Shown: positions 28,075 to 28,582 of the stretch, one piece after another
How the letters are laid out: every line of letters starts with the position of its first letter
Numbering within the stretch: the stretch's first letter is position 1
IMG/VR virus record: IMGVR_UViG_3300017744_000103
Coordinates: 1 to 28,582 of that record
Reading direction: 5' to 3' (one strand)
DNA: 28,582 nt
From: a virus
Notes under the pieces: generated by a model
The model's input: only the letters and a program-made list of their open reading frames with translations
What the model was told of the DNA's origin: nothing
The model's database searches: none
Program-made: the position numbers and the translations under genes

Positions 28075-28582
28075 TTATTTAAAAATATCTTGCCAATTTC
28101 CTTGGGTGCTCGCCTTAGCATACTCGGTAGCACGGTTTTCAAAAAAGTTGGTATGCTCAACAGCGTTTACTTGCATATCTATCCATGGAAGAGGATTATC
28201 AGTACTATGAAATATTTTCTTCATACCAATACCCAATAGTCTTCGATCTGCAATATAACGTATATACTCTTTTACTTCTTTAGCAGTTAAGTCAGGTACA
28301 TCTACCTTTCCAAAACAAATATCAATAAAACTATCTTCTAGCTCTACTGTTCTTTCTGCTGCGCAGTAAATCTCATATTTTAATTTATCAGTCCATAATT
28401 CTGGATTTTCACTGATAAAAGTTCTAAAAAGTTGGGATAATCCTTCAACATGAAGAGACTCGTCTCTTATTGACCATGTTACAATTTGTCCCATACCTTT
28501 CATTAGGTTGTGTCTGGGGTAGTTAAGAAGAATAGCAAAACTACTAAATAGTTGTACTCCTTCTGTAAATGCACTATATACT
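28075..28582 (-). CDS. Second ribonucleotide reductase small subunit (NrdB/NrdF family), C-terminal part, 5' end outside window
   Basis: The minus-strand frame is open to the window edge and reads VYSAFTEGVQLFSSFAILLN, then GMGQIVTWSIRDESLHVEGL, with the ExxH di-iron ligands. The C-terminus HTNFFENRATEYAKASTQGN is typical of bacterial class I beta subunits. This differs from the T4-type NrdB at 17177-18250, whose equivalents are ALEGIRFYVSFAC and FIARDENTHL. An internal ATG at 28503 is not the start, because conserved sequence continues upstream. Whether a matching large subunit lies beyond the edge is unknown. Confidence 0.9.
   Translation of the reverse strand, partial: VYSAFTEGVQLFSSFAILLNYPRHNLMKGMGQIVTWSIRDESLHVEGLSQLFRTFISENPELWTDKLKYEIYCAAERTVELEDSFIDICFGKVDVPDLTAKEVKEYIRYIADRRLLGIGMKKIFHSTDNPLPWIDMQVNAVEHTNFFENRATEYAKASTQGNWQDIFK

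Overview
The window is AT-rich, almost entirely coding and nearly all on the + strand. Genes abut or overlap by a few bases (TAATG and ATGA junctions). It reads as part of a marine T4-superfamily myovirus genome. The clearest relatives of T4 genes are the end of uvsX, gene 41 (DnaB-like helicase), nrdA, nrdB and rnh. Many small ORFs resemble, from memory, conserved proteins of cyanophages and pelagiphages. The low G+C fits a SAR11- or Prochlorococcus-like host, but the sequence does not decide this. I saw no tRNA, rRNA, CRISPR array or IS element, and no gene-free stretch over 300 bases.

Layout. (1) 1-2197: uvsX end, a small ORF, helicase gene 41 and a small membrane protein, closed by a TTCG-loop terminator. 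(2) 2250-3894: four TGTTACA-type heptamers at exact 11-bp spacing precede a sigma70-like promoter and six small genes, one (3307) with a GTG start. (3) 3901-12052: a late-type TATAAATA box, then a tightly coupled operon in which most proteins start with a short peptide like the T4 capsid-targeting sequence (MKxFKxxIxE, with an LxE/IxE prohead-protease site). Tagged proteins include a PAP2-type phosphatase, a KxDG ligase-like nucleotidyltransferase and a TxGH nucleotidylyltransferase. (4) 12074-14644: conserved small proteins and an overlapping two-component spanin pair. (5) 14645-19217: nrdA, a small ORF, nrdB, a 56-aa ORF, a secreted c-type cytochrome, a glutaredoxin and a mini zinc ribbon. 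(6) 19213-24057: GIY-YIG-like protein, RNase H, membrane proteins, a secreted EF-hand protein and a PD-(D/E)XK exonuclease. (7) 24053-25576: a HAD phosphatase with its own capsid-targeting-like tag behind overlapping late and early promoters, then tiny ORFs. (8) 25576-27757: two related virion/adhesin-like proteins and a third ORF, ended by a bidirectional terminator. (9) 27801-28582, minus strand: a small protein and the C-terminal part of a second, different NrdB.

Main points. The window may encode a set of proteins packaged in the capsid and injected with the DNA, including nucleotide- and phosphate-handling enzymes and several small proteins comparable in position and size to T4 internal proteins. 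The nucleotide-reduction block carries an unusual passenger, a periplasm-targeted cytochrome c, and the phage appears to encode two unlike NrdB subunits. Five near-identical extended -10 promoters, four of them 7-11 bases from an ATG, and several late-type boxes placed the same way predict leaderless or near-leaderless mRNAs. These functional readings are inference. The motifs, overlaps and spacings are seen directly.
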